Of a stretch of 64,000 nucleotides of DNA, positions 8,837 to 17,225 are shown in pieces. The notes under the pieces are model-generated. The model saw only the letters and a list, made by a program, of their open reading frames with translations. It did no database searches and was not told the DNA's origin. Numbering within the stretch: position 1 is the first letter of the stretch; each line of letters opens with the position of its first letter. Both the position numbers and the translations under genes were made by a program. Source of the stretch: Pseudomonas japonica (lineage in GTDB: Bacteria; Pseudomonadota; Gammaproteobacteria; Pseudomonadales; Pseudomonadaceae); assembly GCF_013522925.1 (NCBI RefSeq), contig NZ_JAAMQU010000005.1, positions 124,001 through 188,000 on the forward strand, in the 5' to 3' direction.

Positions 8837-10897
8837 TTAGAAGTCCTTGCACAGGCGCAGGGCGTCGTACAGGGCGGCGTGCACGTTGCGCTGGGCTACG
8901 CAGTCGCCGATCCGGAACAGCAGGTAGCCCTCGCCCGGCTGGCTGAGCGACGGTTGCGGTTCGATGGCGAACAACGCTTCCACGTCGATCTGGCCTTTAT
9001 TGCGCGAGCCTTCCTTCAAGCCGTAATACAAGGCTTCGTCTGGCCGCACGCCGTTCTCGATCACCACCTGGTCCACCACGCGCTCTTCCTTCGCGCCGGT
9101 GTATTCGTTCTCCAGCAGTGCGATCAGCTTGTCCCCCTCGCGGTAGACCTTTTCCAGCATCAGGTCGCCGGTCATGATCACTTCCTTGGGGTACAGGCTG
9201 CGGTAGTACGTAGGGAAGGTGGTACCCCCCATGGCCACGCCGGGCTTGATGTCGTCCGTGACGATTTCTACCTGGCTGCCTTTGTCGGCCAAAAAGTCGG
9301 CCGCGGACATGCCGGTAAACTCGCAGATGGTGTCGTACACCAGCACGTTCTTGCCCGGCGCTACCTTGCCGTCAAGGATGTCCCAGCTGCTGACCACCAG
9401 CCCTTCTTCCGCGCCCCAGTGCTCGTTCTGCTCCATGAATGGGTGGCCACCGTTGGCCAGCACAATCACGTCCGGGCGCAGGTCCATGATGGTGTCGATA
9501 TCGGCCGCGGTGCCCAGGCGCAGGTCCACGTTCAGGCGGGCCAGCTCCAGCTGGAACCACCGGGTAATGCCGGCGATCTGGTCGCGCTGAGGGGCCTTGG
9601 CGGCGATGGTGATCTGGCCGCCGATCTGCTCTTTCTTCTCGAACAGGGTCACGTCATGGCCCCGCTCGGCGGAGACACGCGCGGCCTCCATGCCTGCCGG
9701 GCCTGCGCCCACCACCACAACCTTGCGGCGTGGCCCGGTGCTTTTCTCGATGATGTGGGGCACGCCCATGTATTCACGGGAGGTGGCAGCATTCTGAATG
9801 CACAGCACGTCCAGCCCTTGATACTGGCGGTCGATGCAGTAGTTGGCGCCCACGCATTGCTTGATCTGGTCTATCTGCCCCATCTTGATCTTGGCGATCA
9901 GGTGCGGGTCGGCGATATGCGCGCGGGTCATGCCCACCATATCCACATAGCCGCCTTCCAGAATCCGCGTTGCCTGGTTCGGGTCCTTGATGTTCTGTGC
10001 GTGCAGTACCGGCGCTTTCACCACCTCCTTGATGCCGGCTGCCAGATGCAGGAACGGCTCGGGTGGGTAGCTCATGTTGGGGATAACGTTGGCCAGTGTG
10101 TTATGGGTGTCACAGCCCGAGCCCACTACCCCGAAGAAGTCGACCATGCCGGTGGCGTCGTAGTAGGCCGCGATCTGCTTCATGTCTTCATGGCTGAGGC
10201 CATCGGGATGGAATTCATCACCGCAAATGCGCAGGCCCACGCAGAAATCATCGCCCACTTCGGCACGCACGGCCTTGAGCACTTCCAGGCCGAAGCGCAT
10301 GCGGTTTTCGAAGCTGCCACCCCACTCGTCGGTGCGCTTGTTGACCCGGGGGCTCCAGAACTGGTCGATCATGTGCTGGTGCACGGCTGAAAGCTCCACG
10401 CCGTCGAGCCCGCCCGCCTTCGCTCGGCGCGCAGCTTGGGCGTAGTTGCCGATCACCCGCTGGATCTCTTCCGGCTCGATGGTCTTGCAGGTGGCGCGGT
10501 GCACAGGCTCGCGGATGCCGGACGGCGACATCAAGGTAGGCCAGTGTTCCCCATCCCAACGCGAGCGTCGGCCCATGTGGGTGATCTGGATCATGATCTT
10601 GGCGCCGTGTTTGTGCATGGCGTCGGCGAGGTTCTGGAAATGCGGGATGATCCTGTCGGTGGACAGGTTTACCGACTTCCACCAGCCCTGCGGGCTATCG
10701 ATGGCAACGCTGGACGACCCACCGCAAATGGCCAGGCCGATGCCGCCCTTGGCCTTTTCTTCGTAATACTTGATGTAACGCTCGGTGGTCATGCCGCCGT
10801 CGGTGGCATACACCTCGGCGTGCGCCGTACTCAGTACGCGGTTGCGGATCGTCAGTTTGCCGATCTGGATCGGCTGGAACATCGCTTCGAACGCCAT
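8837..10897 (-). CDS. dgcA: Dimethylglycine demethylase DgcA, FMN/[4Fe-4S] oxidoreductase
   Basis: This 686-residue member of the trimethylamine dehydrogenase / 2,4-dienoyl-CoA reductase family demethylates dimethylglycine to sarcosine. Residues 1-350 form the FMN-binding TIM barrel (MFQPIQIGKLTIRNRV at the start; HQHMIDQFWSPRVNKRTDEW). The [4Fe-4S] cysteines follow near residues 350-370 (CVGANYCIDRQYQGLDVLC). The C-terminal half carries the dinucleotide motif VVVVGAGPAGMEAARVSAERG. The start ATG at 10897 lies 15 bases after the end of the DUF5943 gene. Electrons are expected to pass to DgcB and EtfAB. The assignment rests on family motifs plus the dgc operon context. Confidence 0.93.
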   Translation of the reverse strand: MAFEAMFQPIQIGKLTIRNRVLSTAHAEVYATDGGMTTERYIKYYEEKAKGGIGLAICGGSSSVAIDSPQGWWKSVNLSTDRIIPHFQNLADAMHKHGAKIMIQITHMGRRSRWDGEHWPTLMSPSGIREPVHRATCKTIEPEEIQRVIGNYAQAARRAKAGGLDGVELSAVHQHMIDQFWSPRVNKRTDEWGGSFENRMRFGLEVLKAVRAEVGDDFCVGLRICGDEFHPDGLSHEDMKQIAAYYDATGMVDFFGVVGSGCDTHNTLANVIPNMSYPPEPFLHLAAGIKEVVKAPVLHAQNIKDPNQATRILEGGYVDMVGMTRAHIADPHLIAKIKMGQIDQIKQCVGANYCIDRQYQGLDVLCIQNAATSREYMGVPHIIEKSTGPRRKVVVVGAGPAGMEAARVSAERGHDVTLFEKKEQIGGQITIAAKAPQRDQIAGITRWFQLELARLNVDLRLGTAADIDTIMDLRPDVIVLANGGHPFMEQNEHWGAEEGLVVSSWDILDGKVAPGKNVLVYDTICEFTGMSAADFLADKGSQVEIVTDDIKPGVAMGGTTFPTYYRSLYPKEVIMTGDLMLEKVYREGDKLIALLENEYTGAKEERVVDQVVIENGVRPDEALYYGLKEGSRNKGQIDVEALFAIEPQPSLSQPGEGYLLFRIGDCVAQRNVHAALYDALRLCKDF

Positions 10898-10912
10898 TTG
10901 CTTTCTCCGACC

Positions 10913-11443
10913 CTAGCGCGGCTTGACTACGAACAGCCCGTCGTCGTGACCTTCTTCGGCACCGCTGTACACCTGCTCGGCCACGGTGCGCAGTTCACTG
11001 CCACGGGCGGCAAGAATCTGGTCCATGGCGCCAGCGAACCAGCCGGTGAACATGTAATCCACCTTGCGGCCAACCTTGCCGTACACGTACACAAAGCAGG
11101 AGTGCTCCAGCTTCACGCTGGCGGTGCCTTGCTCCAGGTCAATGTCCTGGATCTTGAACAAGCCCCAGCCGCGTTGGCTCAGGCGCTTCATGTAGTGCTC
11201 GAATACCGCTACGCCTTCCAGGCCGTGGCATTCGGCTTCCTTCTCGCACCAGTGCCAGGCCGACTTGTAACCCGCCTTATAAAGGATTTCGGCGTAGGCA
11301 TCGGCGCCGAGTACTTCCTCGATGCCCATGTGGTTATTGACGAAGAAATGGCGGGGCACATAGAGCATGGGCAGGGCATCGCTGGTCCAGACGCCGGTTT
11401 CGCTGTCGACTTCGATGGGTAATTCAGGGGCGTGCTTGGCCAT
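10913..11443 (-). CDS. DUF5943 / 4-vinyl-reductase-like protein of the betaine operon
   Basis: This 176-residue soluble protein has no signal peptide or membrane segment. It resembles the V4R-type small-molecule-binding fold (LYVPRHFFVNNHMGIEEVLG at the start, then EHYMKRLSQRGWG, EHSCFVYVYGKVGRKVDYMF and GWFAGAMDQIL). An equivalent gene sits next to dgcA in other pseudomonads (PA5397 in P. aeruginosa by position). The biochemical role is not established. A binding or accessory role in dimethylglycine or sarcosine turnover is inferred only from its position between the dipeptidase-like gene and dgcA. Confidence 0.8.
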   Translation of the reverse strand: MAKHAPELPIEVDSETGVWTSDALPMLYVPRHFFVNNHMGIEEVLGADAYAEILYKAGYKSAWHWCEKEAECHGLEGVAVFEHYMKRLSQRGWGLFKIQDIDLEQGTASVKLEHSCFVYVYGKVGRKVDYMFTGWFAGAMDQILAARGSELRTVAEQVYSGAEEGHDDGLFVVKPR

Positions 11444-11503
11444 GGAACTTAACTCCAGTCAAAAAAGTTGCTATCAATCGTGATCAGCGGTGTAGCCGTA
11501 CCG

Positions 11504-12493
11504 CTATTCGCCCCAGACGTCGGCCAACACGTTCATCCAGTTTTCGCCCATGATCTTGCGAACCACCCGCTCGCTGTGCCCGCGCGTGAGCAGCGTTTCG
11601 GTCAGGTTGGGGAATTCACCCACGGTGCGGATGCCCAGCGGGTTGATGATCTTGCCGAAGTTGGTCAGGCGGCGGGCGTAGCCCTTGTCGTGGGTGAGGT
11701 ACTCGAAGAACTCCTGCCCATGCCCCTGGGTGAAGTCGGTGCCGATGCCGATGGCATCCTCGCCTACGATGTTCATCACGTATTCGATGGCTTCGGCGTA
11801 GTCGTCGATGGTGGAATCGATGCCCTTGGCCAGGAACGGCGCGAACATGGTCACGCCCACGAAGCCACCGTGGTCGGCGATGAACTTCAGCTCCGCGTCA
11901 GACTTGTTGCGGGGATGCTCCTTCAGGCCCAGCGGCAGGCAGTGGGAATAAGTGACTGGCTTCCTGGATTCCAGGATCACTTCTTCCGATGTTTTCGAGC
12001 CCACGTGGGACAAGTCGCACATGATGCCAACGCGGTTCATCTCGGCGACCACTTCGCGGCCGAAGCCCGACAGCCCGCCATCGCGCTCGTAGCAGCCAGT
12101 GCCTACCAGGTTCTGGGTGTTGTAGCAGAGCTGCACGATGCCCACGCCAAGCTGCTTGAAGATTTCCACGTAGCCGAGCTGGTCCTCGAACGCATGGGCG
12201 TTCTGGAAGCCGAACAGAATGCCGGTCTTGCCTTGCTCCTTGGCGCGACGGATATCGGCGGTGGTGCGTACCGGCATCACCAGGTCGCTGTTTTCACGGA
12301 TCAGCTTCTGGCTGGCGGCAATGTTGTCGCAGGTGGCCTTGAAACCTTCCCATACCGACACCGTGCAGTTGGCGGCGGTAAGGCCGCCTTTGCGCATGTC
12401 CTCGAACAACTCGCGGTTCCACTTGGCGATGATCAGCCCGTCGATGACGATGCTGTCGGCGTGCAGTTCGGCCGGGCTCAAAGCTGGGCTCAT
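11504..12493 (-). CDS. M19 membrane-dipeptidase homologue with degenerate metal site (first gene of dgc operon)
   Basis: This 329-residue TIM-barrel amidohydrolase of the renal dipeptidase family heads the leftward operon (PA5396 equivalent by position). In active M19 enzymes the zinc ligands are the H and D of DGHxD, the E of an EGG motif, and two later histidines. Here the first motif reads VIDGLIIAKW (H and D replaced) and the second reads FGFQNAHAF (E replaced by Q). The later histidines remain (DLSHVG and YSHCLP). Three of five ligands are therefore changed. Dipeptidase activity is doubtful; the protein may bind one metal, act on another substrate, or be non-catalytic. No signal peptide is seen, so it is cytoplasmic. 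Annotating it simply as a dipeptidase would be misleading. Confidence 0.85.
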   Translation of the reverse strand: MSPALSPAELHADSIVIDGLIIAKWNRELFEDMRKGGLTAANCTVSVWEGFKATCDNIAASQKLIRENSDLVMPVRTTADIRRAKEQGKTGILFGFQNAHAFEDQLGYVEIFKQLGVGIVQLCYNTQNLVGTGCYERDGGLSGFGREVVAEMNRVGIMCDLSHVGSKTSEEVILESRKPVTYSHCLPLGLKEHPRNKSDAELKFIADHGGFVGVTMFAPFLAKGIDSTIDDYAEAIEYVMNIVGEDAIGIGTDFTQGHGQEFFEYLTHDKGYARRLTNFGKIINPLGIRTVGEFPNLTETLLTRGHSERVVRKIMGENWMNVLADVWGE

Positions 12494-12577
12494 CAGGCTG
12501 TCCCCTTGTCAGCGGTACGCCAGATCGTTTGCCGGCGCTTTGGGGGCCAGCATATGCCCCCGCGCCTGCGGGCCCGG

Positions 12578-12611
12578 ATGCAAAAGCGACCGATCAAATG
12601 CCAAAAGCGTC
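12578..12611 (-). promoter_or_regulatory. Direct repeats spaced 21 bp upstream of the dgc operon (candidate GbdR site)
   Basis: CAAAAGCGAC at 12581-12590 and CAAAAGCGTC at 12602-12611 are direct repeats exactly 21 bp apart. They lie 88-118 bases before the first operon start codon (12493). Read in the direction of transcription they are GACGCTTTTG and GTCGCTTTTG. Two half-sites on the same helical face suit an AraC-type activator such as GbdR, encoded at 19083-20186. The link to GbdR is inference. Confidence 0.5.
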
Positions 12612-12754
12612 AAGGTGGCCCGTACCCGGCCAAAGCAGGCCACATGCAGGGCTGTACAGCGCTTCTGAACATGAAATCCATCCCCCTGGCTGTTCAGCAG
12701 GCGGAGGTTGAGCCAGAATCCGTGAATCTTTTCGCACGGCCCAGGGGCGTGGTA

Positions 12755-13183
12755 ATGAAATCGTGGTTATGGATACTGGCGTTCATCGCCGTGGGTGCTC
12801 AGGCGGCCGACGAAGACGGCCCTACGCCGTGCGACAACGTGGAAACCAGCCAGCAGAGCCTGGATTGCTCGGTCTATAACCGAAAAACCGCAGAGGCTGA
12901 GCTCAACGATGCCTACAACGGCCTGAACGCCCGTGTCAGTGCGCAATATGGCGACCAGCCAGCTGTGCTCAAGGAGTACCTGGCCAAGGTGAAAGCCGCC
13001 CAGGACCTGTGGCACAAGCTGCGCGACGCCGACTGCGCCGTGGAAATACTGGAAGCCGACAAGGACGGCACGTCCAGCCAGACCGCGCTCAACGATTGCA
13101 TGGCCCAACGCAGCGACGAGCGCAGCGAGTACCTGCAAACCATCGGCACCCAGGGCGACGAAAACGACGCGCCCGATCAGTGA
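12755..13183 (+). CDS. LprI-family (DUF1311) secreted cysteine-rich protein
   Basis: This 142-residue protein has a clear signal peptide (KSWLWILAFIAVGAQA). Its mature domain has the DUF1311/LprI pattern: CDNVETSQQSLDCSVYNRK, AELNDAYNGL, AQDLWHKLRDADCAVE, LNDCMAQRSDER. Four cysteines are spaced for two disulfides. LprI-family proteins are periplasmic and some are proposed lysozyme inhibitors; function here is unproven. The ATG at 12755 has AGGGGCG seven bases upstream. A much longer in-frame extension exists, but it runs antisense to the dipeptidase-like gene and is rejected. No functional tie to the betaine genes is apparent. Confidence 0.78.
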   Translation: MKSWLWILAFIAVGAQAADEDGPTPCDNVETSQQSLDCSVYNRKTAEAELNDAYNGLNARVSAQYGDQPAVLKEYLAKVKAAQDLWHKLRDADCAVEILEADKDGTSSQTALNDCMAQRSDERSEYLQTIGTQGDENDAPDQ

Positions 13184-13328
13184 TCGAACCTCCCCCGGCC
13201 ATACCTGTTGGCCGGAAAGCCTTGCCTGTTATCTCCATTCTTCGTTCCCATCATAGTGCACGCCGGTCCCCGCCGAGGGCGGCCGTCACTCAACGGGGCA
13301 TTCGCCTCCCTGCACAAGGAACGTAATA

Positions 13329-14078
13329 ATGGCTGACGACACCGTCAGGGAAGCATTTGTAGATGGGCTGCAAGTGCCCAAAACCCACGTCGAAGCCGCT
13401 ATCGATGCGCTGAGGAAAGAAGGCAGGGAGCGAGTACTGCTCATCGGCAATACTGTCTGTATCTTCGCCAAGGACGTGCCAGCCATCGTAGCCGAGGATG
13501 TAGCGGCCAGCATGCGACTGATGGGGCTGGCGTCCGAAAAAGTCTTCAACAAGGAAACCCAGCAACAAGAGTGGTACAACTTCTACACCTCTGGGTTGAC
13601 GAAGCTGGGCTGGAACATGACGGGCGCGGCGCACACCGAAGCAGCGATGGAGCAGGAGAAGTCCACCCTTGCGCAGGTGGCAGTAAGCCTCATTGCTCGG
13701 GAGCTGAGCCCAGGCCATCGCATGACGCGCTGCCTGGGCCGAGGCTTCCGTGCCATTGCCCACGCGCCGAAGGCCAACCGCATGTTCGAGCACAGCTCCA
13801 CCAGTATGTCGGGCAAGTCGAGCACCTTTCAGGCCGTGGATTGCGAAATGAGCCCGCAAGGCATACCACTCATGCACATGAAAAGCTTCCAGATCGTCTA
13901 CGACCGCACGGTAACCGTTGGCGACCCGGTGAACCGGGAGTTCGAGAAAGCGTCCACTCGTGTGTATCACGCTTCACAACAAGGCACGTTCAGCGTTCGG
14001 ACCTTCGAAGGCCAGCGCAACAGAGTCCGCCAGAAACTGGCATCCCAAGTCGATGACCTCCTGGACCTGGGTATCTGA
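13329..14078 (+). CDS. Uncharacterised 249-residue protein
   Basis: I do not recognise a characterised family. The protein is soluble by appearance, with no signal peptide or membrane helix. It contains the segment NKETQQQEWYNFYTSGLTKL followed by GW, a pattern I loosely associate with uncharacterised Pseudomonas proteins carrying EWYxFYxxxLxxxGW (from memory, weak). The rest is mixed: a helical N-terminal half, then HSSTSMSGKSSTFQAVDCEM, and a charged helical C-terminus ending LASQVDDLLDLGI. The ATG at 13329 has AAGGA upstream. It is flanked by the LprI-like gene and cdhR and looks like an accessory gene between the dgc and carnitine operons. Confidence 0.7.
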   Translation: MADDTVREAFVDGLQVPKTHVEAAIDALRKEGRERVLLIGNTVCIFAKDVPAIVAEDVAASMRLMGLASEKVFNKETQQQEWYNFYTSGLTKLGWNMTGAAHTEAAMEQEKSTLAQVAVSLIARELSPGHRMTRCLGRGFRAIAHAPKANRMFEHSSTSMSGKSSTFQAVDCEMSPQGIPLMHMKSFQIVYDRTVTVGDPVNREFEKASTRVYHASQQGTFSVRTFEGQRNRVRQKLASQVDDLLDLGI

Positions 14079-14229
14079 CGCCCCCTCGCAAAGCACCAGT
14101 GGCCCTGCTGTTGGTGCTGCGGCGGGAACGCGAAGACGACTGAGCGACTCACGCTGCACGTTATCTAAAAACGCTCAGATGGCTGCGGGCCACTGCCGAT
14201 GACCCGTTCGCCGTAGGGCAGAACCATAG

Positions 14230-15162
14230 CTACAGTCGATCCTCACGCGGCGGCCGACCAAACCGCGCCTTGTAACGCCGGGTGAAATAGGACGGCAACT
14301 CGAAGCCACAGGCAATGCTTACCTCGGTTACGCTCATGTCGGTTTGCCGAAGCAATTGGCGGGCTTTTTCCAGGCGTATACCCAGATAAAAGCTGCTGGG
14401 CGTTTCCTGCAAATGCAGCCGAAACAGCCGTTCCAGCTGGCGCCGCGTAACACCCGCGCAGTCAGCCAGTGCCAGCGTGCTCAGCGGGGTTTCAATGCGC
14501 TGCTCCATGGCCCCGATGGCCTGCACCAGCTTGCGGTTGCGCGTACCGTAGCGCGACGCCACCGCCATGCGCTGGTGATCCTGGCGTGGCCGGATCCGCC
14601 CCAGCACGAACTGTTCGGACACTTCGATGGCCAACTCACTCCCGTGGGCCTGGGCGATCAGGTCCAGCATCAGGTCGATCGAGGCGGTGCCACCGGCGCA
14701 GGTGATAATACGGCCATCGATCTCGAAGAGTTCCTGCGTGGCTTCGATGGTCGGCCAGCGCTCCCTGAAGGCATCCAGCGCCTCCCAGTGCAAGGTCACC
14801 CGGGCCGTATCGACTACCCCGGTGGCCGCCAGCACAAAGGCGCCAGTATCAATACCGCCAAGCGTGCCGCCCTGCGCCGCAATCCGGCGCAACCATCCCC
14901 GCAAGGGCAGCGACACGCTTTTCAGTGGGTCAAAGCCGGCAATCACAAACACGCGCGCGGGTGCGAGCAACTCACTCAAGCCACCATCCACGTTCACCGA
15001 CATGCCATTGCTGGCCAATACCGCCCCGCCATCCAGGCTAAGCACTTCCCACTTGTAAAGCCCCGGGCGGAAGCGATTGGCGACTCGCAGGGGCTCGATC
15101 GCGCTGATGAAACCCAGCGCCGAAAAACCAGGCAGCAGCAAAAAATGGAACACTTCAGGCAT
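14230..15162 (-). CDS. cdhR: Carnitine catabolism regulator CdhR, AraC family with GATase1-like sensor domain
   Basis: This 310-residue activator has an N-terminal class I glutamine amidotransferase-like (DJ-1/PfpI) domain (residues 1-185; FHFLLLPGFSALGFISAIEP, VFVIAGFDPLKSV, GGIDTGAFVLAATGV). The C-terminal AraC helix-turn-helix pair follows (residues 210-305; LADCAGVTRRQLERLFRLHL and SVTEVSIACGFELPSYFTRR). It is divergent from caiX-cdhCAB, the arrangement known for CdhR in P. aeruginosa, where it activates the carnitine genes in response to carnitine. The ATG at 15162 has GGAG eight bases upstream. A paralogue of the same architecture, GbdR, lies about 4 kb away. Confidence 0.9.
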   Translation of the reverse strand: MPEVFHFLLLPGFSALGFISAIEPLRVANRFRPGLYKWEVLSLDGGAVLASNGMSVNVDGGLSELLAPARVFVIAGFDPLKSVSLPLRGWLRRIAAQGGTLGGIDTGAFVLAATGVVDTARVTLHWEALDAFRERWPTIEATQELFEIDGRIITCAGGTASIDLMLDLIAQAHGSELAIEVSEQFVLGRIRPRQDHQRMAVASRYGTRNRKLVQAIGAMEQRIETPLSTLALADCAGVTRRQLERLFRLHLQETPSSFYLGIRLEKARQLLRQTDMSVTEVSIACGFELPSYFTRRYKARFGRPPREDRL

Positions 15163-15325
15163 CGGCTCGGCTCCGCGGGTATGGCCTGGTTAATAACGCG
15201 GCGGTCGACGGCGTGCAACTCCCCGTCGCCACAGTGCGCTTGCCGCTGCGCCTGCGGGGGTAACCTCTCGCTCAAGGTGCACAGACACCCCTACCTATAA
15301 ATGCCCTGCCAGAGGAACTACCGCC

Positions 15326-16264
15326 ATGAAGAGGTTGATCCGCTGCTGTCTGCTGATGCTTACCGCTACCACTATTCCCCTCACCCAAGCCGCAGAGCCG
15401 GAGAGCTGCAAGAATGTGCGCCTTGGCGTGGTGAACTGGACCGATGTAATCGCCACCAGTGGCATGGCCCAGGTGCTGCTGGATGGGCTGGGGTATGAAA
15501 CCCGCCAGACCAGCGCCTCCCAACAGATCATCTTCGCGGGGATTCGCGATCAACGCCTGGACCTGTTCCTGGGGTACTGGAACCCGCTGATGACCGCTAC
15601 CCTCACGCCATTCGTGGAGCAGAAGCAGGTGCGCGTACTGCAAGCGCCTAGCCTGGCGGATGCCCGCGCCACGCTGGCGGTGCCGACCTACCTGGCCGAT
15701 CAGGGGCTTAAAAGCTTCAGCGATATCGCTCGTTTCAAAACGCAACTGGGCGGCAAGCTCTATGGCATCGAACCGGGCTCGGGCGCCAACACCCAGATCA
15801 AGCAGATGATCGCCAGCAACCGCTTCGGCCTGGGGGATTTCCAGCTGGTGGAATCCAGCGAGGCCGGGATGCTCTCGGCGGTCAGCCGGGCGGTTAAGCG
15901 CAAGGAAGCCGTAGTGTTCTTCGGCTGGGCCCCGCACCCCATGAATGTGAACCTGGACATGACGTACCTCAGCGGCAGCGAGAACGCCCTCGGCCCGAAT
16001 GAAGGGCAAGCGACCGTGTGGACCGTCACCGCGCCCGACTACGCCAGCCGCTGCCCCAACGTGGACCGCTTGCTGACCAACCTCACCTTCAGCGCCGCCG
16101 ACGAAAGCCGGATGATGCAGCCGATCCTCGACCACAAGGATCCGCTCGATGCCGCGCGCCAGTGGCTCAAGGACCACCCCCAGGACCGCAGCCGCTGGCT
16201 CCAGGGTGTGACCACCTTTGACGGCAAGCCCGGCGACAGCAACCTGCGCCTCACCGCCAACTGA
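15326..16264 (+). CDS. caiX: Carnitine substrate-binding protein CaiX
   Basis: This 312-residue periplasmic binding protein of the OpuAC/ProX type has the signal peptide [21 protein letters not shown]. Its mature part shares the betaine/choline-binding pattern with CbcX ([60 protein letters not shown]). The aromatic-rich ligand box typical of quaternary amine binding is present. It lacks its own permease genes here; in P. aeruginosa CaiX feeds the CbcWV core transporter, encoded at 23411-25488 in this window. It begins the carnitine operon and is divergent from cdhR. Confidence 0.9.
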   Translation: MKRLIRCCLLMLTATTIPLTQAAEPESCKNVRLGVVNWTDVIATSGMAQVLLDGLGYETRQTSASQQIIFAGIRDQRLDLFLGYWNPLMTATLTPFVEQKQVRVLQAPSLADARATLAVPTYLADQGLKSFSDIARFKTQLGGKLYGIEPGSGANTQIKQMIASNRFGLGDFQLVESSEAGMLSAVSRAVKRKEAVVFFGWAPHPMNVNLDMTYLSGSENALGPNEGQATVWTVTAPDYASRCPNVDRLLTNLTFSAADESRMMQPILDHKDPLDAARQWLKDHPQDRSRWLQGVTTFDGKPGDSNLRLTAN

Positions 16265-16272
16265 CCCTGCTC

Positions 16273-16304
16273 CTGCCTATGTGCTGACTTCAGCGCACGG
16301 GCAG
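16273..16304 (+). other. Intercistronic stem-loop between caiX and cdhC
   Basis: CTGCC (16273-16277) plus GTGC (16281-16284) pair with GCAC (16295-16298) plus GGCAG (16300-16304). No U-tract follows, so it is not a full terminator. Such hairpins often protect the upstream binding-protein message. Confidence 0.5.
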
Positions 16305-16325
16305 GCTCGTCTCAAGGAAAATGCC

Positions 16326-17222
16326 ATGAACCACGACGTGATTATCACCTGTGCCCTTACCGGCGCAGGCGACACCACCGGCAAAAGCCCCTTTGTGCCC
16401 GTAACCCCCAAGCAGATAGCCGAAGCGGCGGTAGAGGCTGCCAAGGCGGGCGCCACGGTGGTCCATTGCCATGTGCGCGACCCACATACCGGGCGCTTCA
16501 GCCGTGATGTGTCGCTGTACCGAGAATTGATGGAGCGCATCCGCGAAGCGGACGTGGATATCATCGTCAACCTCACCGCGGGCATGGGCGGCGACCTGCA
16601 GATCGGCCCGGGCGAACAGCCCATGGAATTCGGCCCTGATACCGACCTGGTGGGGCCGTTGACCCGGCTCGCCCACGTAGAAGCGCTGTTGCCGGAAATC
16701 TGTACGCTCGATTGCGGCACCCTGAATTTCGGCGACGGCAACAGCATTTATGTGTCCACGCCCGATCAGCTTCGCGCTGGAGCGCGGCGGATCACCGAGC
16801 TCGGCGTGAAAGCCGAACTGGAGATTTTCGACACCGGCCACTTGTGGTTTGCCAAACAAATGATCGCCGAAGGGCTGCTGGACGATCCGCTGTTCCAGCT
16901 GTGCCTGGGCATTCCCTGGGGCGCCCCGGCGGACACCACCACGATGAAAGCCATGGTGGACAACATCCCCGTCGGTGCGACCTGGGCCGCGTTCGGCATT
17001 GGCCGTATGCAAATGCCCATGGCGGCACAAGCGGTGCTGCTCGGCGGCAACGTGCGCGTGGGGCTGGAAGACAACCTGTGGCTGGAAAAAGGCGTGCTGG
17101 CTACCAATGGCCAGTTGGTGGAGCGGGCCGCAGAGATCCTTACCCGCCTGGGCGCCCGCGTACTCACGCCGGCCCAGGGGCGCGCAAAGATGAAGCTCGC
17201 TCGCCGCGGCGAAGGGGTATAA
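16326..17222 (+). CDS. cdhC: 3-dehydrocarnitine cleavage enzyme (BKACE family)
   Basis: This 298-residue beta-keto acid cleavage enzyme transfers the betainyl unit of 3-dehydrocarnitine to CoA from acetyl-CoA, releasing acetoacetate. Family motifs are clear: [11 protein letters not shown] at the start, [15 protein letters not shown] with the zinc-binding Hx[11 protein letters not shown], and a late [11 protein letters not shown]. The ATG at 16326 follows AAGGA by five bases; an in-frame start about 108 bases earlier overlaps caiX and is rejected. It is the second gene of the caiX-cdhC-cdhA-cdhB operon, four bases from cdhA. Confidence 0.92.
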   Translation: MNHDVIITCALTGAGDTTGKSPFVPVTPKQIAEAAVEAAKAGATVVHCHVRDPHTGRFSRDVSLYRELMERIREADVDIIVNLTAGMGGDLQIGPGEQPMEFGPDTDLVGPLTRLAHVEALLPEICTLDCGTLNFGDGNSIYVSTPDQLRAGARRITELGVKAELEIFDTGHLWFAKQMIAEGLLDDPLFQLCLGIPWGAPADTTTMKAMVDNIPVGATWAAFGIGRMQMPMAAQAVLLGGNVRVGLEDNLWLEKGVLATNGQLVERAAEILTRLGARVLTPAQGRAKMKLARRGEGV

Positions 17223-17225
17223 GCC

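Noticed and set aside
8879..10390. 503-codon open frame opposite dgcA
   Set aside because: Antisense shadow; dgcA motifs on the other strand are unambiguous.
11468..12754. Long frame upstream of and continuous with the LprI-like gene
   Set aside because: It is antisense to the dipeptidase-like gene, low in complexity, and the real gene has its own signal peptide and ribosome binding site at 12755.
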